64,000 bases of DNA from Bradyrhizobium quebecense (lineage in GTDB: Bacteria > Pseudomonadota > Alphaproteobacteria > Rhizobiales > Xanthobacteraceae). Under the pieces are notes generated by a model. The model was not told the DNA's origin and did no database searches. It worked only from the letters and a program-made list of their open reading frames with translations. Where the stretch lies: assembly GCF_013373795.3 (NCBI RefSeq), contig NZ_CP088022.1, positions 1,860,001 through 1,924,000 of the forward strand, written 5' to 3'. Positions 58,035 to 64,000 of this stretch are shown one piece after another; the stretch's first letter is position 1; each line of letters begins with the position of its first letter. Position numbers and translations under genes: made by a program.

Positions 58035-58605
58035 CCATTCCGAGCTTTTCGAGTTCGCCCACAGTTGCAGGCAGAACTTTCTGTTTGTGATCTCGGAGAC
58101 CCCTTCTTCTCTTATATTCTTATAGTAATAGTAATTAGAGATAGGATTGAGGATGGATGGAGACACTAGGGCACCGTGCGTCAGGTCTTTGACGGCTACT
58201 GCTCGTTATGGCACCACAACCCACAATCTCGATCGAAAACCACACGCCGGGCGGCGTAAGTGCTATGATTGCAGATGCTTTACCGCCACAAAAAGTCCAC
58301 TCGTCGGTGTAAGAGGTCTTCGACCTCGGGCGCCCTACGATCGCGCCGCTATCACGAGAGGCAGGGCGCGAGAATCGGGCGAACGTCGAGCCCGATTCGG
58401 ATTTATCCGTTGGCCCTATCGGACGCGGAAGCGACACTTCTGACAGCGGACAAAGAGTTCCTCAGGCCGGCTGGATCCTCAGAAAGGGAGTGGCGCGAGG
58501 CGGTCGCCAATCTGGCAGCACGGATTCTCAGAGAGCGTTTGGGTGCCTGATATTTTGTGCGACGCGTTGCAAGTCGAGCTGTGAAGATCGGTTAAAGTCT
58601 CGGCC
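58035..58605. other. AT-rich gap and weak open frame within the island
   Basis: The first 120 bases include an AT-rich patch (TTATATTCTTATAGTAATAG around 58113-58132) that could be a promoter or an origin. From 58269 an open frame may be coding (listed separately). No repeat other than the 57984 one was seen. Confidence 0.4.
58269..58550 (+). CDS. Possible hypothetical protein (C-terminal part convincing)
   Basis: 93 residues from ATG 58269. The first half (MQMLYRHKKSTRRCKRSSTS) is Arg/Ser-rich and poor, the last 45 residues (LALSDAEATLLTADKEFLRP and WREAVANLAARILRERLG) look like a real helical domain. A frameshift or a lost start upstream is likely. No family recognised. The next gene starts 56 bases on. 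Confidence 0.4.
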   Translation: MQMLYRHKKSTRRCKRSSTSGALRSRRYHERQGARIGRTSSPIRIYPLALSDAEATLLTADKEFLRPAGSSEREWREAVANLAARILRERLGA

Positions 58606-58824
58606 ATGAAACAGAAACAGCACTCAGCGAAGCGCATCCTCCTGGTGCGGTCTATCGTCAATGACAGGGACGGAGTTGATGCCGTGCTCGACCTGATCGA
58701 TCTCGCCGGTCTAATCACCCTTACTTTCGGACCGATGCAGCGCTATCACGTCGCCGATCATTTGCGAAGTGTCGCGGATCAAGCCGAGCGCGGACTCGGC
58801 GCGAGCGCGGAGGTGTCGGTATGA
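58606..58824 (+). CDS. Small hypothetical island protein
   Basis: 72 residues from ATG 58606. It is mainly alpha-helical with alternating polar and aliphatic residues (RSIVNDRDGVDAVLDLIDLA and MQRYHVADHLRSVADQAERG). Its stop overlaps the start of the prohead protease gene (ATGA at 58821), pointing to a joint transcript. Unknown function; no match to a known head or regulatory protein by eye. Confidence 0.65.
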   Translation: MKQKQHSAKRILLVRSIVNDRDGVDAVLDLIDLAGLITLTFGPMQRYHVADHLRSVADQAERGLGASAEVSV

Positions 58825-59774
58825 CGGGCTCAGTCTACAAAAAGGTGGCATCGCAGGCCGGAACTTTGAGCGGAGACGATCTCGACTTCTTGCTGAGCAG
58901 CCCATGGGATGAGGACAGCTACGGCGATATCGTTGGCGATCCCGACGATCCTGAGTACGGTTGGCATCTGGAATCGTTTCGAACGAACCCGGCGGCGCTG
59001 TTCGCGCACAACAACAACATGCCGCCGATCGGTACTTGGAGAAATGTCAGCGTGCGAAACCGCGCGCTGCGCGGAACGCTGGTTTTTGCACCGCGCGGCG
59101 CATCGAAGTTCGCCGACGAAATTAGCGATCTCACTAAGGCCGGTATCATCAAAGGCGTATCCGTTGGCTTTATTCCAAAACAAAGCCGGCCTCGAGTGAA
59201 TGGGCGCGGTACGCACTATCTTGAGCAGGTGCTCAAGGAGGCGTCACTGTGTGGAATTCCCGCACTGCCGAGCGCGTTGGTTCAAGCTAAGCAAATGGGC
59301 ATCAGCACGGAGACGATAAAGAAAGTGTTCCGGCCGATGCCTGAAAGCGTTGGCGAAAGAATCCGTCGTGCGCGTCGCACAGTTGCCAAGGCCAAATTGC
59401 TGCTGGCGAAGACAACGAGTGATAGATCGCGCCAGTCCTTGATCCGGGCAATCGAAATAATCGAAGCGGAAGGTCGTGAGGCCATGGCGGCATCATGCCG
59501 GTTACCACATAGCAGTCAATCTGCCACACAGCTAGCGGCGGCATCAAAGGCGCGAGCGATAGCGATGCTCGAAAAAGTCGCCGTGCGGATCGCGATGGAG
59601 GAAGCTCAGACGGCGTCGGGTCAGGTGCGGGCCTACAGTGAAGAAGTCATTGCAAGTTTCACGAACATGGCGCTCCGACATCCCGACCCACCCAGCCAGA
59701 TAGTCGACCCGACGATCAATAGTTGGCGTGGGCAGAGTGTGCCGGGACCAACTTGGCGAGGGAAGAAGATATGA
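58821..59774 (+). CDS. HK97-type phage prohead protease with long C-terminal extension
   Basis: 317 residues from ATG 58821. The N-terminal domain carries the U35 serine-protease signatures: DEDSYGDIV, FAHNNNMPPIG with His63, and IIKGVSVGFIPKQ with Ser114, followed by the conserved EASLCGIPALPSAL. Such proteases cleave scaffold and capsid precursors during head assembly. The C-terminal 170 residues are helical and charged (RRARRTVAKAKLLLAKT, SLIRAIEIIEAEGREAM), which may be a scaffold. No capsid gene follows; a coupled small gene does. Confidence 0.88.
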   Translation: MTGSVYKKVASQAGTLSGDDLDFLLSSPWDEDSYGDIVGDPDDPEYGWHLESFRTNPAALFAHNNNMPPIGTWRNVSVRNRALRGTLVFAPRGASKFADEISDLTKAGIIKGVSVGFIPKQSRPRVNGRGTHYLEQVLKEASLCGIPALPSALVQAKQMGISTETIKKVFRPMPESVGERIRRARRTVAKAKLLLAKTTSDRSRQSLIRAIEIIEAEGREAMAASCRLPHSSQSATQLAAASKARAIAMLEKVAVRIAMEEAQTASGQVRAYSEEVIASFTNMALRHPDPPSQIVDPTINSWRGQSVPGPTWRGKKI

Positions 59775-60070
59775 CGATGAACAGCAACATCGTTGCGATC
59801 GCACTTGATGGTGTTTGGATGCTCGCTAATCAAGCGGCCACCAAAACCAATTCCGGCAACGGCAGTAACGTGGTCGAGTTCGATGGGACGAATGATGTGG
59901 ATCGCATAGTTGGCCATCTCGGCCAAGTGGTACGGCTGGCTCGAAATTTATCCGAAGGTGACGCAAGGCGGGTCCGCGCATTTGTTCACGCGGCATCGTC
60001 GGCGTTGTTGGCGACAACCTATTTGCCCAAATCCGATCAAGCGCTGTTCGAACATTCATTGCGGAAATAG
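59771..60070 (+). CDS. Hypothetical island protein after the prohead protease
   Basis: 99 residues from ATG 59771, overlapping the protease stop by four bases. The first half is Asn/Ala/Thr-rich, and the second half helical (VGHLGQVVRLARNLSEGDAR, RVRAFVHAASSALLATTYLP). No family recognised. Position suggests a head-assembly or packaging role, an inference only. Confidence 0.7.
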   Translation: MTMNSNIVAIALDGVWMLANQAATKTNSGNGSNVVEFDGTNDVDRIVGHLGQVVRLARNLSEGDARRVRAFVHAASSALLATTYLPKSDQALFEHSLRK

Positions 60071-60143
60071 ATAGGGCGGCATGTACTGGTCTCTGTCGGG
60101 GCGAAGCCAGCTTCGCATTTATAACCCGGATGGTTGTAATGCC

Positions 60144-60153
60144 GGGGGGGGGG
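60144..60153. repeat. Run of ten G residues
   Basis: A 10-base homopolymer in the gap upstream of the small terminase gene. Such tracts can slip during replication and change promoter spacing. It is not in a supported gene. Confidence 0.6.
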
Positions 60154-60163
60154 AAGTCGCTTT

Positions 60164-60194
60164 TTGGGACTGTCCCAAGGGACCGATCGGTCCC
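60164..60194. promoter_or_regulatory. Two abutting perfect palindromes upstream of the small terminase
   Basis: TTGGGACTGTCCCAA (60164-60178, odd palindrome) is joined to GGGACCGATCGGTCCC (60179-60194, even palindrome). GTCCC and GGGAC cores repeat, and the following GTCCCATAG is the reverse complement of part of 54251-54264. A pair of dimer-binding sites for a repressor or activator is likely. Confidence 0.55.
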
Positions 60195-60262
60195 ATAGAA
60201 TTACTGAGAGTTCTGCGGTTTTGGACGCTCCCGCGCGCGTAGGAAGCAAAGGAAGCCAGTTG

Positions 60263-60700
60263 ATGGGCGCTCGTGGTCCAAAATCTTTCGACGAACTCGA
60301 TGCCAGCGCACGCAACCGTGCCGCCAGGGCACGCAACCGTGTCACAATTACCGAACACCCTGTTGGAAACCCGCCGGATCATCTAAGCGCAGAAACCCGC
60401 GTATGGTGGAAACAGATCGCGGAGCATTTCGATTTCGAGGCGTATCAGCGCCGCGTTCTGCAGGCATGCGCCGAAGCGTGGGATCGCAAAGAGCAGGCGC
60501 GGCTGGCGCTGGTGCAGTATGGCCTTACCTATGAAGATGCAAAGGGCATGGTTCGCGCGCGGCCTGAGATCATGATCGAACGCGATAGCCGGACCGCATA
60601 CCTGCGGGCGATGCGTGAACTCGATCTGGAAAAAGCGCCGCCGCCGAATCTCAGGAAGACGTGGGAAGGTGAGCAGCCGTGGGAGGGGCAAGACACATGA
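60263..60700 (+). CDS. Phage terminase small subunit, P27 family
   Basis: 145 residues from ATG 60263, beginning MGARGPKSFDELDASARNRA, where MGxRGPKP is the usual P27 start. The helical core includes PDHLSAETRVWWKQIAEHFD, RVLQACAEAWDRKEQARLAL and the P27-typical GMVRARPEIMIERDSRTAYL. It recognises DNA ends for packaging; normally a large terminase ATPase follows. Here only a small hypothetical follows, so packaging must use another phage's large subunit or has been lost. Confidence 0.9.
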   Translation: MGARGPKSFDELDASARNRAARARNRVTITEHPVGNPPDHLSAETRVWWKQIAEHFDFEAYQRRVLQACAEAWDRKEQARLALVQYGLTYEDAKGMVRARPEIMIERDSRTAYLRAMRELDLEKAPPPNLRKTWEGEQPWEGQDT

Positions 60701-60897
60701 TCACGGCGAGGCGGAGAATGCCGGACAACTTTTGCAGCCTGATAGAGCGCTATAATCAGCTGGGCCGCCTGCTGCCCGATGAAAGCACCTTCGACACCGA
60801 CGATGCAGCCGCCGTCGCCGAAGCCCGGCTGGTGCTGGGCGAAATGGATCAAACGCTGATCGCGATCAAGGCATTGCTGAGGGTCGACGCAAGATAG
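60697..60897 (+). CDS. Small hypothetical island protein
   Basis: 66 residues from ATG 60697, overlapping the terminase stop by four bases. It is an acidic helical protein (RYNQLGRLLPDESTFDTDDA, then LVLGEMDQTLIAIKALL). It may assist the terminase. No family recognised. Confidence 0.65.
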   Translation: MITARRRMPDNFCSLIERYNQLGRLLPDESTFDTDDAAAVAEARLVLGEMDQTLIAIKALLRVDAR

Positions 60898-61151
60898 CAT
60901 TGAGGCGGCCTTCCCAATCTCAATCAGTTCGACCGGCAAACTATCGATTTGTCCGGAGCGATGAGCCCCTCCAACAGCACCCATCACTTCCCCAAGATAC
61001 CGTGCCCGCATGTTTAAAGAAAATGGAAGGCAGGCGAACAATTTCAAAGCCAGTGGAATGCCGACTAGGTTCGTCGCCGAGGATGATCCCGGAGCGTCCC
61101 GCTCGGGTCGGCAACTTCGCAATGGCTTAAATACAACGTCAGAGAAGCGGA

Positions 61152-61418
61152 ATGACGGCCGATCTGGAACACATTGAGCGCGCCGTTAGGCAACAATGTG
61201 GGTACGTCGCGGCCCACGCATCATCGCTCCAGACGTTGATGCATGCTCTTCGCCGGGAGCAGATTCAATATAGGTTTTCGCCAATCTGGTTCGGCGTACA
61301 GAAGCAAGCCCGCTCGTTCCTGCGCAGCGCATCTTCGTTCTCAATCGGAGACCAGCGGATGTTGAGCGGCACGATCACGGTGCCGGCCCAGCCGACCGCC
61401 AGATACAGTTCGAGATAG
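61152..61418 (+). CDS. Chimeric frame at the right edge of the island (truncated island gene)
   Basis: 88 residues from ATG 61152. Residues 1 to about 55 (MTADLEHIERAVRQQCGYVA, then SLQTLMHALRREQIQYRFSP) look like a helical island protein. The remaining part reads antisense to the host acyl-CoA ligase fragment (DQRMLSGTITVPAQPTARYS) and is not genuine. The original gene was therefore cut at about 61310-61320, the same place where the host ligase frame stops making sense. Confidence 0.45.
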   Translation: MTADLEHIERAVRQQCGYVAAHASSLQTLMHALRREQIQYRFSPIWFGVQKQARSFLRSASSFSIGDQRMLSGTITVPAQPTARYSSR

Positions 61419-61606
61419 CGGTCGGAGTTCAGCGACAGGATCGCGACGCGGTCGCCGTTGCCGGCGCCAAGCGAGCGGATCGCGGAGGCGAGGCGGGCGA
61501 CGCGGGTGCCGACCTCGCGCCAGCTGCGCCGCCGCTCACCGCAGACGACTGCGAGCCCGTTTGGATTGACCTGCAGCGCCCGCCGCAGCCCGTGTGTGAT
61601 GTTCAC
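61265..61606 (-). pseudogene. N-terminal fragment of an acyl-CoA synthetase (AMP-dependent ligase)
   Basis: From GTG 61606, with GGAGG upstream on its strand, about 95 residues are typical of fatty acyl-CoA ligases: GLRRALQVNPNGLAVVCGER, SWREVGTRVARLASAIRSLG, DRVAILSLNSDRYLELYLAV, IVPLNIRWSPIENEDAL. From about residue 97 the reading becomes island sequence and stops at 61265. The ATP-binding and adenylation motifs (about 400 residues) are missing and no remainder is visible left of the island. It overlaps the TetR gene tail by 71 bases. Confidence 0.85.
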
Positions 61607-62360
61607 TCCTGTCCTCCCTTGATGCGTTTCCCACGTTTCCCTTGCGAGGCGGTTTGTTCGCCTTCGCTGCAGCCGGAACGGCTGCTTTGCGCGTTGTTGT
61701 CTCGCGCGTTGATGTCATTTGCGTTGTTGTTTTGGCGATGCCTTCGGTGAGGCGGATCGCGAATTCCTCGGCGACGGCGTGTCCGGTCAGCTCACCGCCG
61801 GGCTGGAACCAGTGCCCGATCCAGTTCAGCGAGCCGGCGATCGCAAACGCCGCGAGCTTCGGGTCGCAGGGTTTCACCGAACCGTCCGCGATGCCGGCAG
61901 CGATATAGTGGCGGAAGGCGCGGTCGATCCGCCGCTTCGCGGTCTGCACGATCTTGCGGTTATGCTCGCTGAGATCGCGGAGATCGAACCGGACCAGGCT
62001 CTTGCCGTAGTCCGTCGTCATCAGCTCGGCGTAGCGGACGGTGAGCTTGCGTAGCTTGTCGAGGCCGCTGCCGCTGCCGGCCGAAGTCTCGGCAATGCAG
62101 TCGTCGACCAGCTCATGGCCGATCGACCAGCACTCGAACAGGATCTCGTCCTTGCCGCGGAAGTAATTATACAGTGCCGGCTTGGTGATGTTGAGCCGCT
62201 TGGCGACGTCGTTCAGCGTGGCGCGGTGATAGCCCTGTTCGAGGAACAGCTGCACGGCGGCGCGCAGCACGGCTTCGCGCTTCTCGTCGCGGGCGCGGCG
62301 CCGGCTCTCGAACGGCAGCCAGGGCGACTCGGTGTTGGAAGGGGGGAAGCGGGCGTCCAT
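61536..62360 (-). CDS. TetR/AcrR family transcriptional regulator
   Basis: 274 residues from ATG 62360 (MDARFPPSNTESPWLPFESR). The TetR HTH is clear: REAVLRAAVQLFLEQGYHRA, TLNDVAKRLNITKPALYNYF, then GKDEILFECWSIGHELVDDC. The ligand domain (about 80-210) is of the FadR/PaaR-like type that binds acyl-CoA. The tail after about residue 215 is Thr/Ala/Lys-rich low complexity. It sits divergent from the thiolase gene. The palindrome at 62404-62417 is the likely operator. It probably represses a fatty-acid or acyl-CoA degradation module. Confidence 0.9.
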   Translation of the reverse strand: MDARFPPSNTESPWLPFESRRRARDEKREAVLRAAVQLFLEQGYHRATLNDVAKRLNITKPALYNYFRGKDEILFECWSIGHELVDDCIAETSAGSGSGLDKLRKLTVRYAELMTTDYGKSLVRFDLRDLSEHNRKIVQTAKRRIDRAFRHYIAAGIADGSVKPCDPKLAAFAIAGSLNWIGHWFQPGGELTGHAVAEEFAIRLTEGIAKTTTQMTSTRETTTRKAAVPAAAKANKPPRKGNVGNASREDRSEHHTRAAAGAAGQSKRARSRLR

Positions 62361-62403
62361 CGCGTGGCTGTTGTCGCATTGACTCCGGAAGGTGGCCCGT
62401 ATA

Positions 62404-62417
62404 TTACCCATGGGTAA
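62404..62417. promoter_or_regulatory. TetR-type operator TTACCCATGGGTAA
   Basis: A perfect 14-base palindrome in the 94-base gap between the divergent tetR and thiolase genes. A further half-site TGGGTAA lies at 62430-62436. Positions fit a promoter block controlling both genes. Confidence 0.75.
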
Positions 62418-62454
62418 CAAATAGTCCAGTGGGTAATTTCCGGGAGGGCACGCG

Positions 62455-63639
62455 ATGACGTCACGCACCTATGTTGCCGGGGTCGGCATGATCCCGTTCG
62501 TCAAGCCCGGCGCCAATGCGCCATATCACGTGATGGGCGCCGAGGCTGCGAAGCTCGCGCTCACTGATGCCGGGCTCGACTACGGCCGTGTGCAGCAGGC
62601 CTATGTCGGCTATGTCTATGGCGACTCGACTTGCGGGCAGCGCGCGCTCTATCCGGTCGGTATGACCGGCATCCCGATCGTCAACGTCAACAACAACTGC
62701 TCGACCGGCTCGACCGCGCTGTTCCTGGCGCGGCAGGCGATTGAATCGGGCGCGGCCGATTGCGTGATGGCGCTCGGCTTCGAGCAGATGAAGCCCGGCG
62801 CACTCGGCGCTGTGTTCACTGATCGCCCCAGCGCGTTCGACGATTTCGACGCCGCCGCCGACAAACTGGTCGATGCGCCCGGCGTGCCGCTGGCGCTGCG
62901 CTATTTCGGCGGCGCCGGCCTCAGCCACATGAAGAAGTACGGCACGCCGCTGTCGGCGTTTGCAAAAGTGCGGGCCAAGGCGAGCCGCCACGCCAAGAAC
63001 AATCCGCTGGCGCTGTTCCGCAAGGAGGTTACCGCCGACGACGTGATGAACGACCAGGTGATCTGGCCCGGCGTGATGACGCGGCTGATGGCGTGCCCGC
63101 CGACCTGCGGCGGCGCCGCCGCGATCCTGGTCTCGGAGAAGTTCGCCGACCAGCACGGACTCAACAAGAGCGTTCGCATTGCGGCGCAGGCGATGACGAC
63201 CGACACGCCCTCGACCTTCGGTGCATCGGACATGATGCAGGTGGTCGGCTACGACATGGCGCGCGACGCCGCGAAGAAGGTCTATGAGGCGGCCGGCATC
63301 GGCCCCAACGATCTCGACGTCGTCGAGCTGCACGACTGCTTCGCCCATAACGAGCTGATCACCTATGAAGGGCTCGGCCTGTGTGGACAGGGCGAGGCCG
63401 CGAAGTTCATCGATGACGGCGACAATACCTACGGAGGGAAGATCGTCACCAATCCGTCCGGCGGGTTGCTGTCGAAGGGCCATCCGCTCGGCGCCACCGG
63501 TCTTGCGCAGTGCTACGAGCTGACGCGGCAGCTGCGCGGCACGGCTGCTGCTACGCAAGTGGAGGGCGCGCGGCTCGGCGTGCAGCATAATCTCGGCCTC
63601 GGCGGCGCCTGCGTCGTGACGCTCTACGAACGCGCCTGA
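62455..63639 (+). CDS. Thiolase-fold lipid-transfer protein/acetyl-CoA acetyltransferase
   Basis: 394 residues from ATG 62455. The thiolase N-terminal domain carries the nucleophile Cys82 in NVNNNCSTGSTALFLA; the C-terminal domain has ELHDCFAHNELITYEGLG and NPSGGLLSKGHPLGATG with the catalytic His residues. This arrangement (SCP2-like, COG0183) is called lipid-transfer protein; it may split 3-oxoacyl-CoA or side-chain intermediates of steroids or aromatic compounds. It is divergent from a TetR regulator and followed by a MaoC-type gene, forming an acyl-CoA pathway. Confidence 0.92.
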   Translation: MTSRTYVAGVGMIPFVKPGANAPYHVMGAEAAKLALTDAGLDYGRVQQAYVGYVYGDSTCGQRALYPVGMTGIPIVNVNNNCSTGSTALFLARQAIESGAADCVMALGFEQMKPGALGAVFTDRPSAFDDFDAAADKLVDAPGVPLALRYFGGAGLSHMKKYGTPLSAFAKVRAKASRHAKNNPLALFRKEVTADDVMNDQVIWPGVMTRLMACPPTCGGAAAILVSEKFADQHGLNKSVRIAAQAMTTDTPSTFGASDMMQVVGYDMARDAAKKVYEAAGIGPNDLDVVELHDCFAHNELITYEGLGLCGQGEAAKFIDDGDNTYGGKIVTNPSGGLLSKGHPLGATGLAQCYELTRQLRGTAAATQVEGARLGVQHNLGLGGACVVTLYERA

Positions 63640-63647
63640 GGCAGCCC

Positions 63648-64000
63648 ATGGTCGATCAATCCGCCGTCGGGCGTAGCTTTACGCCCGTGACCGCGCGCGT
63701 CGAGCCGGGGCGCCTGCGCTTCTTCCTTGACACGCTCGGCGAGACCAATCCGCTCTATCGTGGTGGGGCAGCGGCGCCGGTGCCGCCGACCTATCTGTTT
63801 TGTCTGGAGATGATGGACGCGGCCGAGCCGTTCGAGTTCCTGACCGCGCTCGGCATCGATCTCGCCCGCGTGCTGCATGGCGAGCAGCGCTTCGACTATC
63901 ACGCCCCCGTCGTCATCGGCGACACCCTGACGTTCCGGCCGCGCGTCACCAGCGTGACCGAGAAGAAGGGCGGGGCGATGACGCTGATCGTGGTCGAGAC
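63648..64000 (+). CDS. MaoC-type acyl-CoA hydratase, N-terminal part
   Basis: The gene runs off the right edge; 117 codons are visible from ATG 63648, eight bases after the thiolase stop. The sequence SFTPVTARVEPGRLRFFLDT, NPLYR, VPPTYLFCLEM and VLHGEQRFDYHAPVVIGDTL is the hot-dog fold of the MaoC/FAS1-like dehydratase family; HGEQRFDYHAPV is the characteristic N-terminal half. It would hydrate enoyl-CoA. It is probably in one operon with the thiolase under TetR control. Confidence 0.85.
   Translation, partial: MVDQSAVGRSFTPVTARVEPGRLRFFLDTLGETNPLYRGGAAAPVPPTYLFCLEMMDAAEPFEFLTALGIDLARVLHGEQRFDYHAPVVIGDTLTFRPRVTSVTEKKGGAMTLIVVE

Larger units (their letters stand above)
53881..61318. mobile_element. 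Phage-satellite-like or reduced prophage island
   Basis: Base composition becomes visibly more AT-rich at about 53.88 kb and returns to normal near 61.32 kb. All gene frames in between run on the plus strand and include phage-type functions: AlpA-like regulator, ArdC-like domain, family A DNA polymerase, prohead protease, P27-type small terminase. Five ATGA start-stop overlaps occur. No integrase, large terminase, portal, capsid or tail gene is present and no tRNA or att repeat was seen. Left edge and right edge are inferred; the right one is where a host acyl-CoA ligase reading frame is cut off. Confidence 0.7.

Noticed and set aside
58147..58443. Plus-strand frame before the small island gene
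   Set aside because: Arg-rich, no helices or motifs, overlapped by a slightly better frame at 58269.

Overview
The window is high-GC chromosomal DNA of an alphaproteobacterium, most likely Bradyrhizobium or a close relative in the Rhizobiales. This rests on the gene content (class II DAHP synthase, DUF2865 and DUF2934 proteins, Atm1-type exporter, psd-pssA pair, many TRAP genes) and on numerous short palindromic intergenic repeats of the kinds common in that group. The assignment comes from recognising families by eye; no database was searched.

Layout. 1-4 kb: the N-terminal part of a membrane histidine kinase, a beta-hydroxyacid dehydrogenase, a VOC protein and the Fe-S carrier Mrp. Mrp is followed by a small HTH gene and a decayed second copy of the mrp 3' end. 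4.8-7.2 kb: two tandem TRAP binding proteins. Their probable partner permeases, DctM and DctQ, lie at 18.3-20.4 kb. 8.3-16.8 kb: a heavy-metal-type RND efflux operon (outer membrane factor, pump, adaptor) facing a two-component system. 16.9-31.8 kb: an M20 peptidase, moaA, gph, an SDR, rpiA, a DUF2059 protein, glutathione reductase, hydrolases, a cupin, and a divergent LysR/aldo-keto reductase pair with a visible LysR box. 31.8-53.7 kb: mostly housekeeping, with DAHP synthase, diacylglycerol kinase, nadE, the coupled cysS-GNAT-citramalate synthase operon, a LOG-family protein, an Atm1-like ABC exporter, psd-pssA, an RraA-like protein, TerC, and a MocR regulator facing a cupin-AhpD pair.

53.9-61.3 kb is foreign. 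Its base composition is visibly less GC-rich, and it holds an array of tightly coupled small genes (several ATGA overlaps): an AlpA-like regulator, an ArdC-like C-terminal domain, an unusual family A DNA polymerase, a winged-helix protein, an HK97-type prohead protease and a P27-type small terminase. No integrase, portal, capsid, large terminase or tail gene is visible. It looks like a phage satellite or a reduced prophage with replication plus packaging functions. At its right edge it abuts a truncated acyl-CoA ligase gene.

61.3-64 kb is a fatty-acid or acyl-CoA module: the ligase fragment, a TetR regulator, and divergently a thiolase-like lipid-transfer protein and a MaoC-type hydratase that runs off the window. 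A perfect palindrome lies in the divergent promoter. No rRNA, tRNA or CRISPR array was recognised.
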